NCBI GenBank assembly: GCA_010094045.1
Contig: ML986610.1
Coordinates: 1 to 64,000, forward strand
Origin: Lojkania enalia
Taxonomy: Eukaryota > Ascomycota > Dothideomycetes > Pleosporales
Direction of reading: 5' to 3'
DNA: 64,000 nt
Part shown: piece by piece, positions 1-11,162 of the stretch
Layout of the letters: the number at the start of each line of letters is the position of its first letter
Position numbering within the stretch: position 1 is the first letter of the stretch
The notes under the pieces: generated by a model
Database searches by the model: none
Seen by the model: the letters and a program-made list of their open reading frames with translations, nothing else
What the model was told of the DNA's origin: nothing
Program-made: the position numbers and the translations under genes

Positions 1-3000
1 AACGCTCCGCTGGGCACAACTAGGCTGTGGGTCGTAAGGGCGTCATATTTGGTCCTATTCCGGTGCTTTGGGAGGTACGGTAATCCGTATTTTAACTTTA
101 GATATAGGGAACTGACTATGGAACCCCACGTGTTCTCTCGGTTGAGGTTCGAGTCTAGCACTAGCTGCATGAAATTATTTCATCCCCACATGAAAAGCTC
201 GAAATCCTCTTACCACTATAATTCGCTCATGCAAATTAACTTATTTTCGTTCATCTTGTTTCCTTGTCCATCTATCAGCTGTGTAGCTTATTATGGATCT
301 GCAGAATGATTGGACGATATGCGGATATATTAAGACCTACCCGAAGTAAAATTGCATGGAGGACTTTGAATAATGACCCTTGACTATCACCGAGGGCTCT
401 GTCCCGAGGTATAGATCTTTGTTTGGCTTGCGGTACACGATACTCTTGCAAGTATTGACGTGCCTAATAGCTAAGAAGTACGTTGTTGTCTCAGACTGCA
501 TCTCCATGTTCTTCAACGGGTATAGGAAATATGTAAAAAGATGTGTAATTCCTGTGTACGACATGGCAGATGTCGGTCAAACACAGTGTCCAGCAAAATA
601 ATAAAGAGTTGCGCAAGAGAATGTAGGGTTCTTCAGCGGTTTTTTCCGAAATCGACAGATTGAATTCCTGCTCTATTCACGGCAGCAGATCGGTCAAGAA
701 TATAGTTTCCTAGTTTACTAGATCGCATGAGTAACCATAGGCCCTTGGTCACCCGTTACCTGCCCGCCTGCTACTCAGATATATAGCAGCCGTATTGCAA
801 CTACCATAATCCGTCTCCACGCTTCATAAACAGGGGCAATCAAGTCCTTATCCTTGCGATCTAATGCACAAGCTATTCCAGACTCTCTACCTCTAGCTAT
901 CGGTCAACTTTACCTTCTAATGCACAATAGCAATGTCGTGTAGGAAGTGCTTGATTATATGCATCCAAATTCCCACAATCGTGAAATAGCAGGACGAGGC
1001 AAACGCAAGGAGCAAGCGGGAATCAAGCCTAGTAAAAGCAGTAAACGAAGGAAGAGAGCAGTGTCACCTTTCTCGATACTGGAATATATGTATAAGGACT
1101 GTCGACTCCGACAAGCCCCAAAATGGCGTCTGCCCCACGTTCCCAAAGCACGTGTTCATCGTCGCAATTCTTCCACTGCTAGAATCGGACGAAAATTTAT
1201 CGGAGAATGAAATTGACTATGTCATCCTTGTTGCTGAGGATTATGAGTTCGAGCGCGAATCAAACACCGAGCTCCGGCAATCAACCCGCTGATAAACGGC
1301 TTCCGATTACGAGCAGTGAGGGAAACAGAGCCCCGGAAGATATCTCAGCAAAGTGTACTTAGTCAAAAATCAACTTCCTAAAGGAGGTTTCTCAAGACAT
1401 GGAGGATCCTAGCCCCGAAGACGCAGCATCCATACGCCTGATAGTTCTGTGAGGTATCGAGATAGATGAGAACTGCGTTGATTGATACCTATGGAGGATT
1501 AAGGCTATATACACTGTTTATCGTAGTGTCACATGATATCAATTACTAGTCCTCAATAGGGATTTTGCCTTATATAACCTTACAAGTTTGGCTCATGGAA
1601 TTAACATCGGTAGGCAAGCGCGACCTAAAGCTCGGTATTTATTAACAGTTCACCAATCAGTTACAACAAATCAAGAAAAACATCGGGACTGCCACAGCAA
1701 TAGAAGAGACTTTAAAGCGGAATGAGACAGAGAGCGAATAGAAACACGCTCGGTGTCTGGTAGAAGTGATCGGTAAGAGGAAGAAGAGACTTGAAGAGGG
1801 TATAAGAAGGCCAGAACTAGACATATAGATTATTCAGATGAGGTGAGGCAACTTAGTATACTATATTGTAGTGCAAGTTCCTAGAGGGCGGTTATGCAGT
1901 TGCCTATTCCATACGTATGAATTCTAGGTCAATCACTGTCAGCTTTTTGGTAAAAAATTAGCGTCCATATCTCTTGTTATATCTGTGTTGCTACAGCCTT
2001 GTTCTTGAAGTATAGCTTTACGGTTCAAGAATATCTTCCATCATCATTGGAAGTTTTGCTATGCCATGCCGCTATTCACTCTCTCAAGGAGGTAATTTCT
2101 TTGACTTTGAAACAAATCATATCTACTCTCTACTTTTTGTTAGTGACATCGGGATTTTAACATCCCATAAAGCATCATAAGGACAAATAGGGATAATAAA
2201 TAGTTGCTATCATCGTTCTATTAGAGGTTATGGTTAGCTTTTCTGAAATTTAGGTTTAACGGAATACATAATTGTAGAGGATGTTCCGCATCACTTTTTA
2301 GTAGTATCTAGAGAGTGAACGATTAAGAGTAATATAGAATACTAGATCACTGACCGAGTAAAGATGTCGTGAGATTATCTAATTGACCTGGAACTTAATG
2401 ATACCAACATTGTCAAGTGCGAGCTCATTAGCCCCGTTTCTGCCAAAGTCACGGGGCCATCCGACGCCACTCCATAACAATGTCTGGAAAAACACTTCAT
2501 ACCCTCTCCACAGCTTCTAATTCCAGTTGAAATATAATTCAGCATAGCGGCTAAAGCGTGTTCCCATTCCGACATAGGATGATGCAACCGCTGTGTCGTT
2601 TGGCCATCTAAAACGCTGCAATGATACTCGCACGTCTCTATAGTGACTAAGTAAACGCTACTGCACTACCCGAGCCTCCTATGTATCGGGATAGCTTCTG
2701 CTTGTAGTATATTTGATTTATCTAGCGTTGAGGTATCGCTTTTCTTGTCGGTGAAAAATACGGGAGTGGCGCATGCTATTCTTCCCTATATGGCTTGGTG
2801 AAAGACATCACACCACGAACTTGGTGCAAAGCGGGCATTCGCTTACAACTGTCAGCCATCGTATGAGCCTCTCAATACCATGCCATTTGAATAGTCGGTG
2901 GCTAATTTAGCAACAATGGTGCAGTCTTACGCTCCTTCGCTTGGATGTTTGAAGCCCTGAGGCGGCTCTACATTTGGCTCACACTACAGAGATTTCAACC

Positions 3001-3328
3001 CCTTCCGTGACCGCCAATGCTACATCGCCATCGCCTTCTCACATATTACTTGTGTGCCGAGGCATATTGTGCGGCCGTGTATTTCATCATGAATCTCATC
3101 ATGGACGAATGTCTAGCTGGAGCCTGCGCTCAGCCCACTCTTGATTTTGCCATCCCATCGCTTATGACATTTGAAGCGGTGAATAGACACCAGAATACTT
3201 TGTTATATAGCCTGAGCGTCACATTTATAGTCGACCGCATTGACGATATAGATGTTTTATAGTTCTAGATATTGGTCTTTTCATGACCCCCCTCTACTCT
3301 CCTCACTAACGTCCATTTTCCTCTCAAT
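1..3328. other. Gene-poor left flank, possible decayed coding relics
   Basis: No reading frame in these 3.3 kb could be assigned to a gene. The longest open stretches are below 90 codons, mutually overlapping and unlike any family I recognise. Positions 947-1210 (+) give a Lys/Arg-rich 87-codon frame, and around 1670-1880 purine-rich, coding-looking sequence is broken by several stops; both may be remnants of an old gene or mobile element. The stretch 1900-2360 is visibly A+T-rich. No terminal repeats, transposase motifs or tRNA fold were found. The segment just upstream of 3329 should hold the promoter of the phosphoesterase gene. Confidence 0.5.
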
Positions 3329-5220
3329 ATGAGACTCACCACCTTCGTATTACTAGCCGATCCCCAGATCGGAGGCATAGCTAATGATACGGCGGACTAT
3401 GCGAAACAGATGGGAATCATGAGCAACCTTAACCAGGAACTGAATAACATTCACACATACCCATTCCCGCTCAATAACGAGAACATCACGCTCCTAGGTA
3501 TCAAACGCAGCGAATACATCAACCAGCCAGACGCAGTCTTTTTCGCTGGCGACCTCACGCAATATGGTGGCAGCATAGGGTTAGAGTCTTGGGCATTTCC
3601 TACCAAAAATGCCGCTAACTGGCAAGGCGGCGAAAAGCTGTGGAATTTCCGCATCCTCTATGATCCAGAGCATCCAAGAGAAGGCATTACGCAGCTGAAT
3701 AATTGTGGGCCTGTGTATTTCTCGCTGGGAAATCATGGTACGTCGGTAGTTCTCGCATTAACGATGGCCAAGGAAACCTGACAATCCTCGAAGATCTGGA
3801 GACGGCGACTGGAGAATCGTATCCATTCTTCGGCCAAGCGATATGGCCGGATTTCGATGGCAAGAAGACGACGGACCCGAAGGACTACTACCGCTATCAG
3901 ATGTGGAACTTCATCAACCAGATGCACGTTGGTAGACCTCTCCGCCTCCCACACTTTTCCTGACCCTTACGCTGATTGATTTGATCAATAGGATATAACC
4001 GCACCGCAACCATCGAATACAAAGCCAAACCGCCCTTCCCAATCCCGCTAGAAAACATCGACGCCGACCCGCAAGGCACTTTCCAGTTCCAACACTTCTC
4101 GTTCAACTACGTGGTGGACATGGGTCCCGTCGACGTGTACCAATTGCAGCAATTCGGCGGCGACTCTACCTTTGGCCGAAAGAGTGGGCTCGACTGGCTG
4201 AAGCGCAGACTTGCCAAGGGTGGCTACACTCGCCCCGTGATCGTCATCCAGCATATTTCTTTCGTGTATTGCGATAGCTATTATGGCTTTTCGAACGTCG
4301 AGCGGGACGAACTGCTTGCCATCCTCCGTCCGTACAACGTTATTGCGATGCTCGTTGGACATTCTCACTCTCCAAGCCGCGTCCGGGAGGTCAAACTAAG
4401 CCCAAGTGCAACATCGATAAGCGGCGTGAAAAATGACCACCGGATTTGGGAGCTGCGTCCAGGCGCTGCATTATTGCAGGACGAGCATCCAGATTTCCTT
4501 GACAACAAATCTGGGACGCGGTTTGGCGTTATTCGGGTCGAGGAGCCCGATTCTGCAAACGAAGTCATTACGAATGTACTGTATGGGACCGTTAAAGACG
4601 GGGAGACAAAATTTAAGTGGCAGTACGGGTGGTCGAATCGGACGTCCAAGTCAGAATTATATCTGCAGGACATCGAGGTACGTACTCGTTATTTCCCCCT
4701 TCCAAAAGCCAAGTTATATAGATCAGAAATTCATTAAGCCCTCAGATCATCTACCGCGACAGCGAAGCCGACGACCTCGCGGATGACCTGCCCTGGTACG
4801 TTACCGAAGAGACTAGTAAATCCGCAAACATTAATCATGGCTTCGGCGGAAAGTACGTGTTATTTTGCTCCCACTCTTTCCTGCCGCACCGCGTTGACTG
4901 ACTACCCTTCTAGATATGTCTACATCAAGCCCGTACTAACCTCCAACGCTGCCGGCGCAGCGACTGGCTTCGACCTCGCGATCCGAGATAAGCCCTACGA
5001 TGGGCCCAATGTCGCTATCAAGAACCTCGCGGAGGGCGCAGGCGGCAAGTACAGGTACCTAGTGCCGAAGTATGAGGCGGGGAAGCCGCCGATCCGCCAA
5101 CTATGGCTTTGGAGGGCGGACGGGCAGCAAGCGCCAAAGATAGGGTGGAGTTTGGTGGGGAATATTAATGAAGGGAGGGGTGGAGATGCACTGTACTTGG
5201 AGTGGGATGCTAGGGGTTAA
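3329..5220 (+). CDS. Calcineurin-like metallophosphoesterase
   Basis: Five exons: 3329-3737, 3794-3931, 3992-4677, 4746-4852, 4914-5220, giving 548 residues. The metallophosphoesterase motifs appear in order: ADPQ near residue 11, GDLTQ in the middle of exon 1, GNHD at the exon 1/2 join, QHISF in exon 3 and GHSH further on. Together they make a two-metal phosphoesterase fold that hydrolyses phospho-mono- or diesters; the substrate is not evident. The Asp of GNHD is split by intron 1 (GTACGT donor, CTGAC branch, 56 nt); without splicing the frame shifts and the motif is lost. No signal peptide is visible, so the protein is probably intracellular. The C-terminal third (exons 4-5) has no motif I recognise. 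The start is the first ATG of the open frame. The fold assignment is secure, the biological role unknown. Confidence 0.88.
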
Positions 5221-6271
5221 TGGTTGCGAAAAGGGGGGAGGGGTTGACTCAAAGGTTGCAATCGTTACTAGAACGGTATTTTTAAGATTCATGTAGATAA
5301 TGTCAGCCGGAACTATCACCTATATAAGCCTTTATGCTTTAGCAGCAAGAAGGTCAGCCTTTTTGTTCATGACAGATAAAGATGCTGTATGACTAACATG
5401 TATAATAAAATAAAGTCGGAATACCGTTGAAATTCAAGTGTGCCTTACCTGTGTGTTGTAACAGCAATAGTTGGAGGTGCTATATGTGCGAGAGTACAGT
5501 ATTTCAGCAAATGTCTTGGCGTCGGCACAAGGCTAATAGCAGCCAACTTACTTGGGCAGGGAGGGTAGGATAACGGATAGGCCCTAATGTGTGGATTTCT
5601 GTATTTTGAATCACGATTGCTAGACCAGAAATCCAGTCTCGCTGGAAAGTGACTCAATGATAGAGCTTCGCATATATAGCTCTGAAACCAATCGTAACAT
5701 CGTGTTGGATCTGTTGATATATTGGGATATTGATGGAATGGATCAGGTAAAATTCGGGATAAACGTATAACTACTCGCTACTCCTGAGGCTGATGCCATG
5801 TTATCGATAAATTTCCCCGGAAGAGAACCGCACATTTGTGCCCTCCGCCATCATCAAAGTAGACTTGAGTGGCACCCTCTCTGGCGAACCTTGATTGCGG
5901 GTCTCCTGGCTGTATAGTATCAGGCTGTATAGTATTAGGACTGAAACGGGGCGTTTGCTGACGCGCAACTGGTTCAGGCAACATGTGTTGGCCTTCGCAG
6001 TGCGTGGTCTTGTCGAGACAATTTGGATTGAAGTTGCTTCGTATTATCAATAAATGCTTCCAAATAGAGGCAAAAAATTGCTCTAGCTATATTTGGACAA
6101 ACCTACCGGGTAGACAGCAGGTGTATTGCATTATTGGATCGAAGTCGCCGGTTCTTTGGTCTCTGTAGGGACTTGTTTGTCCTTAGTATTGGTTGTCGCA
6201 TTCCCTTGGAATCCTCCGGAATTCCTTCCCAGGCTCGTTCGCGACCATTCACCAGTCCTTTCTATCCACTT
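5221..6271. other. Intergenic, convergent 3' flanks
   Basis: Lies between the 3' ends of the phosphoesterase (+) and the membrane-protein gene (-), so it should contain both terminators. No supported gene. A perfect-to-near-perfect 15-bp tandem duplication lies at 5908-5937. Short open frames on both strands (for example 5778-6050 minus) look random. Confidence 0.5.
5908..5937. repeat. 15-bp tandem duplication
   Basis: Two adjacent 15-nt units, 5908-5922 and 5923-5937, share GGCTGTATAGTAT followed by CA or TA. A small local duplication in intergenic DNA with no evident role. Confidence 0.8.
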
Positions 6272-7297
6272 TTATGAATTGTTACTAGGTAATTCCGCAG
6301 GCAACCGCGGCTGATATTTACTCCCTATCTCCACGGGCTCATGCTGGCCATCCATCTCGTGTACCTCAGCCTCGTTAGCCAGCATCTCTTGCGCTATGGA
6401 TGGCTTCTGAACCGCTTCTCCATGCAACTCCGCCTTCTCATACCCAACATCTTTCTCTTTCTCTCTTGCCATCCGTCTTCGCCCAAGAGTCCAGAAGGCA
6501 ACTACAGTAGCGATGAGCAGTAGTCCACCTATAGCTGCGCCAACTCCAATCCCCGCTTTTGTACCGGTGCTCATTCCATTCGAACCTTCTGACGCTGAGG
6601 TATCTGGTACAGATGTAGCGGGTGCTAGAGCTGATGTCGGTGTTGATGCAGGAGAAGCAACTTCACTCGCATTGTAAACAGCCATAAAGGCCTTAGCTTC
6701 GAGCCAGTTGACTAGCGTCCATGATGTAATTTCGGGAGTGATATACTGGTAAGGAATTGTGCTTGAAGGTTCCGCGACGCTTGTTCCGTTCCAAGCCCAT
6801 CCGCAGAGATTGTATGTGGATGCTAGGGTTGTGATCTCAGACGATACTGAGCCATCAGAACCCGTGTTGTAGATTGTTGATAGGTTGAAGTATGTTGGTT
6901 TGTGTATTGCAAATTCCGTCCACGGTGCGCTACAGGACGTTAGTTTACTCACATTCCCTTACGACAATTCGCGGAGACCGTACATAGGACAGCAGTACTC
7001 CGTAGTCACGTCTCTTGTCACCTCCGTGCTGAGTGCAGTAAAGTTTTTAGGACATGGCGCCTGCGAATACCACATCGAGCAAGTCGCTGGACCTGGTATA
7101 CATCTTCGTTCATATTCGGTATGCTTCGCACTGCCAATGACCGGAGTGCCAGAACTGGCATCAGTAAAGATATCATAGTACTGAGAATAAACAGATGTTG
7201 TGACTTCCTCGCCCCATGTTTTCCTAAGACTGAATGATCGACAGAATGGATCGTACGTGTAGTCCGAATAGAATGTGCAATCGGATGCAGCCGCCAT
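6272..7297 (-). CDS. Single-pass membrane protein with Ser/Thr-rich stalk
   Basis: Two exons on the minus strand, 7297-6984 and 6929-6272, give 323 residues. The N-terminal ~190 residues are Cys-containing with several N-glycosylation sequons (NGT, NLS, NAS). A Ser/Thr/Ala/Pro-rich stalk follows, then one hydrophobic helix at about residues 232-254 preceded by a Gly-rich turn and followed by an Arg-rich stop-transfer. The tail is charged, cytosolic, ~70 residues. This architecture is common in fungal cell-surface proteins with an SKG6/Axl2-type transmembrane region. No clear signal peptide follows the chosen ATG, so the true start may lie in an unrecognised upstream exon. The 54-nt intron (GTACGG donor, CTAAC branch) is the best choice; a second donor 21 nt downstream keeps frame but leaves only 33 nt. 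Function unknown. Confidence 0.7.
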
Positions 7298-8960
7298 GAA
7301 GAAACGGGGGAGGAATTTTGAAGCTTCGGCGCCAGGCGCAGTAGCATGAGACTTTAATATACCGTTGTTTTACTAGGTTCATTTCGCCCCATTCCCTGCT
7401 TCATGGGCTGTGCTGCAGGGCGTTAGCGAATCTGAGACAAGGCTGTGCTCTAGTCTCCAGTCCATCCTAATCGCGCGACCGGACCTTCATTAGCATCGAA
7501 ATATAATTACGAACTCCTGGCTCATCTCTTCAAGTTTATGTAAATCGAAATTGTCGGTCGCGAGGCATACGCTATGTCTGTGAGTACGATGAATTTGATG
7601 CTGATTCGATTGCATATCGCAGGGATCCCCTGCAAAGAGTTGAGCACTGTTTTTATCAAGGGCTCCTAACCGCTGCGGGAATAAAAGGAAGATCTCAACG
7701 ATCGGTTCCTGTCATTATTAACTGGAGACTGGAGCCTTTTAAGAACATGCCATTCTAACGTCCTTGTTGAATCAACCACTTCACGTTTAGATGGTAGATG
7801 CGGGTATGTACTATACATCTAAGTACTCGAGAAAACGGTGTCTCGCACGAGAAATACGTCGCCCTCTCGCACCCACGTTTCACCCCCGCACTTAGCTAAG
7901 GAATCCATAAGCTAAGCAGAGTCTTGATGACGGAGATCCCGGCTGATTCGATACACCTGGGATGAAGGATCTGTAGGAGTGGAAGTGTTGCAGTGGTGGT
8001 GGAGATCTAAGTTCGTATTCATCGAGCCATGCAAGTTGTCGTTGCTAGTCCAAGGTCCTAGCCATCTATACCTAGTATTACTATCCTTACTATACTCTAC
8101 CGGCTTCAATGGTAAGGAAGAGAGTATTAGTATACTCCTAATTGGTATATGGCATGTATGTAAGCAATTATCATATATGATGAGGCTGCGTTCCAAACAT
8201 CGTTCAAAAGCCCCAACATCACTCTAGCAACCCAACACATTATTAACCCCCTATCTCAACCACCCCCATCCCAAGCACCGTTTTCACTTCTCCTATTTTG
8301 TATAGTCTCCACCCGCATTGTGTGAACGACATGACCTCTTTATATTGCATCTCTGTGTAGTCCCGACTTGTCGTATTCTGTATCTTCCTCGCTGAGTTCG
8401 AACTTTCGCCCGTTTCCTTGGAAGAATATGAGGAGTATAATTACTGTGTCAAGGAGAAATGCTCCCGAACCTTGCTCCTACATCTATCCCTGCTTTCTGC
8501 GCCTTTACTGGGAGGAGCGTGTCTGTCTACTACCGTCATAACTTTTTCTAGTGGTCGTAGTGAGGTTAGCGTTATTGTGATGTTCGCTGTGCTAAAGGAG
8601 CTCGCCGTGAATAGTTCGAACATTGATATCGATTCGATTAAGGCAACACAGCTGGCTCGAAGACCTCTCCGCTAAAACCAGGGATCGCGGGAAGAAAAGC
8701 TGAAGAGCGAAGGGAACGACGGCATCCAAAATAACCTCCCACATGGAAATCAAAAATTCAGGTAAGAATAATGCATTGAGAATATCGGAACTTATTCCTA
8801 CCAGAAACATGCTTTGCCAAAACTCCGAAAAGGTGACCCCTGGTATACCCAACCTTACTATAATGTAATTCTCTTACCCAAACACCTCCAAATCCTATAA
8901 TTATAACTTATACTCGTACACCACAATCCGAATCTCCACCCCTCGTGGCACGCTCGCTCC
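7298..8960. other. Intergenic, upstream of the membrane-protein gene
   Basis: Holds the promoter of the membrane-protein gene (starting at 7297) and the 3' flank of the Mis12/Mtw1 gene. Small frames at 8418-8675 (+, without an ATG at its left edge) and 8592-8852 (-, hydrophobic) overlap each other and match nothing I know. I see no RNA gene or repeat. Confidence 0.45.
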
Positions 8961-10244
8961 TCACGATACATCCATTTCATCCACCTCCCTCCCCCTCCCG
9001 AGCCCCTGCACCAGATCCTCCAACCCTCTAACCTCTTCCGTTCGGACCCGCGGCCCCTCAATAACGCCCTCAACCCCATCCACGGTATCCACGCCCCGTC
9101 TCTCTAGTATCCTCTTGCTCTGGCTCTCAATGTAAACCCTCCTCTCATTCGCCAAATCTTCCTTCCCGCCTTCGCTCCGGAGGGGGAGCGCGGTGCTCGA
9201 AAGATGCGGTTTCAGTGTTGCGAGGAGCTCGCGGAGGTAGGGAAGCTGGGACGCTGTGAAAGTGGTGTGCGTAGTTAGTGGTGTGCGGGACTCGGTGGAT
9301 GCCGATGTGCCATTTTGGGGTAGGCTTTGGACTCCGAGGTCTTGTGCGGCGGGGGTGTGAGATAGGAAGGCGAACGGTGCCTCGCCGCTCATACCCATAT
9401 CCTTCGCCTTTGTGGGGGATGTAGATGATCTGGGTCCGGGTTTTGGCCCAGGCGGTTGGAGCAGCGAACGAAGTTTCCGGATCTGTGCATCATTCCTTGT
9501 TTTCTCTGCAATGAGGGCAGCGTGGAGCTTCTGTGTCTCGAGGAGTTTGCGATGGAGGGCGTGGAGGGTTTCGGGGGTTATCTTGGGATCTTTTTGGGGG
9601 ATTGTGAGATTCTGGATTTTGGTTAGCTTAATAGCCATAACAGCTGCATAGCCATAACAGCTTCGATGCCTCTAATTTCCTAGGTGTAGAGCCATTGACC
9701 ACAATTAAGTCCACATATAAGATAGCTCGAGCATGAAATATTTTCCTTATGCCATTTCCCACCCTTCCGAAGAACGAAACGTAAAATACGCACCTCATAA
9801 TGTCCTAGCCTCACCCACTCCCCCACATCCTCAGGCAAGCACAGCACATTCCTTAACGTCCAAATCTCCAACCGATCGAAGTTCTTATCCAGCGCCCCCA
9901 TCATCAACGTCTCAAACTTCTGCACCCCCTCCTCAATCTCCAGTCGCGCCTCGGGATATACTTCATTCCCCTCCTCATCCCTCTCCGGGGCGCGCCTCTC
10001 CGCCGCATATTGGTCCGCATAGCCCAGGTTCGAGGGATCGGTGGAGGACAGCCCGGTCTCGAGTTTGTCGACGAGGTCGTACAGGACGAGATTAATGCTG
10101 TTTATTATTTCGTCGAGGAGGGACTGCTTCTGCGTGAGCTATTTGTTTCCTATGAAAGCGCTCTCTTTCCAGCGCACGTACGATGGGCGGAAAAGTGAGA
10201 TGTTCCGTGAGCAGAAGATTTTCTTGCTGTTTCTGAGTCGCCAT
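8961..10244 (-). CDS. MTW1: Kinetochore protein Mis12/Mtw1
   Basis: Three minus-strand exons, 10244-10182, 10129-9794 and 9611-8961, give 349 residues. Exon 1 encodes the family's N-terminal LLTEHLTFPP signature, and exon 2 continues directly with SLLDEIINSIN. The middle of exon 2 carries the conserved block around KNFDRLEIWTLRN and ends WVRLGHYE. Exon 3 resumes with NLTIP, followed by a coiled coil (residues ~160-200) and a variable Pro/Ser-rich tail. Mtw1 is a core subunit of the MIND/Mis12 complex, which links inner centromere chromatin to Ndc80 at the outer kinetochore. Intron 1 is 52 nt (GTACGT). Intron 2 is 182 nt, long for this window, and contains a 17-bp tandem repeat just before its CTAAC branch site. 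The tail is somewhat longer than in most homologues. Confidence 0.92.
9631..9664. repeat. 17-bp tandem repeat in Mtw1 intron 2
   Basis: ATAGCCATAACAGCT is repeated at 9631 and 9648, with two bases between copies (17-nt period). On the coding strand the copies sit immediately upstream of the intron's branch site, and each copy introduces an ATG, so gene finders may wrongly start exon 3 here. Confidence 0.8.
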
Positions 10245-11162
10245 ATCTGTCCGTCCTTCAACTGCAGTTGGGTTATATCTCACTCGGCGCGAGGATGCTT
10301 GCTCGAAACGTGACTGTTTACGTGCTTGCAGTAACGGCCGCCTTGCGCGAGTCAAGACGCGCCAAGCCATTCCTCGCTTGCGCTTTTCCCGTCTCGGCTA
10401 CCTCCACAAGGTCTGTAAGTTGCAGCAAGCGACCTCATCTTATAGGGCTGAATGTGCTGACCGCCATGCAAGTCAGCAGCCATGGCAAATGCACTGCGTG
10501 GCACGCATCGAACTACATCTAGAAGGCGTTGGCTAAATCAATTTGCAAATCGCGCCGACTTTCCCCGCTGGGCCCTGTACTTGACGAACTCGAAAGAGCA
10601 GGTCCTATAGCGATGTCGTATGGTCTCACGAAGTCGATAGTGGCATGATGATTGGTATCTGATGGCGGGGATGATATCTCTCATGTGCTATCCAGTGCTA
10701 GTAAATTTCAACCCTCTTTCCCTCAAAGCAGAGGGATCTTATACAAGGGCCAATCCCTACCATCCTTTGCCGCGTACTTATACACAAATGCAACCAGTCC
10801 CACATTACCTTCGTACTGCCCATCATGCGATACAGGTGCTTGTGCTCGCCATAATGTATAACTTTTCGCCTTGTGGATTCGTAGCCAGAAGACATTTCAT
10901 TGATAAAGATTCCCCAAGGGTTCTTGACGCTGGTCAGAATAGCGTTAGAAGTGTAAATCAAAGATAACACTGGATGCTCTGAAACGCCTTCAAGGCTGTG
11001 AATCCTAAGTCCTCCATGCATGTAACCGTTGTAAATGCAGAATATGTGAAGCAAACCACGAAGCCAACCACCCCAGGCCATCGCGTATAGGCGGACGAGT
11101 GATGCTTGCGTGGACCGACCGTCGACACATTATTGAACCACTGAATGATGTACCCCATTCAA
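10245..11162. other. Intergenic: Mtw1 promoter and LAMMER-kinase 3' flank
   Basis: About 0.9 kb between two minus-strand genes. It should hold the Mtw1 promoter and the LAMMER-kinase terminator. The open frames at 10652-11081 on both strands are mutually overlapping and look random. Nothing else supported. Confidence 0.45.

Noticed and set aside
130..175. GGTTCGAGTC near the left edge resembling a tRNA T-loop
   Set aside because: No complementary stems or A box at the right distance.
3703..3963. Apparent frameshift in the phosphoesterase
   Set aside because: A 56-nt intron with GTACGT donor and CTGAC branch explains the frame change and restores GNHD.
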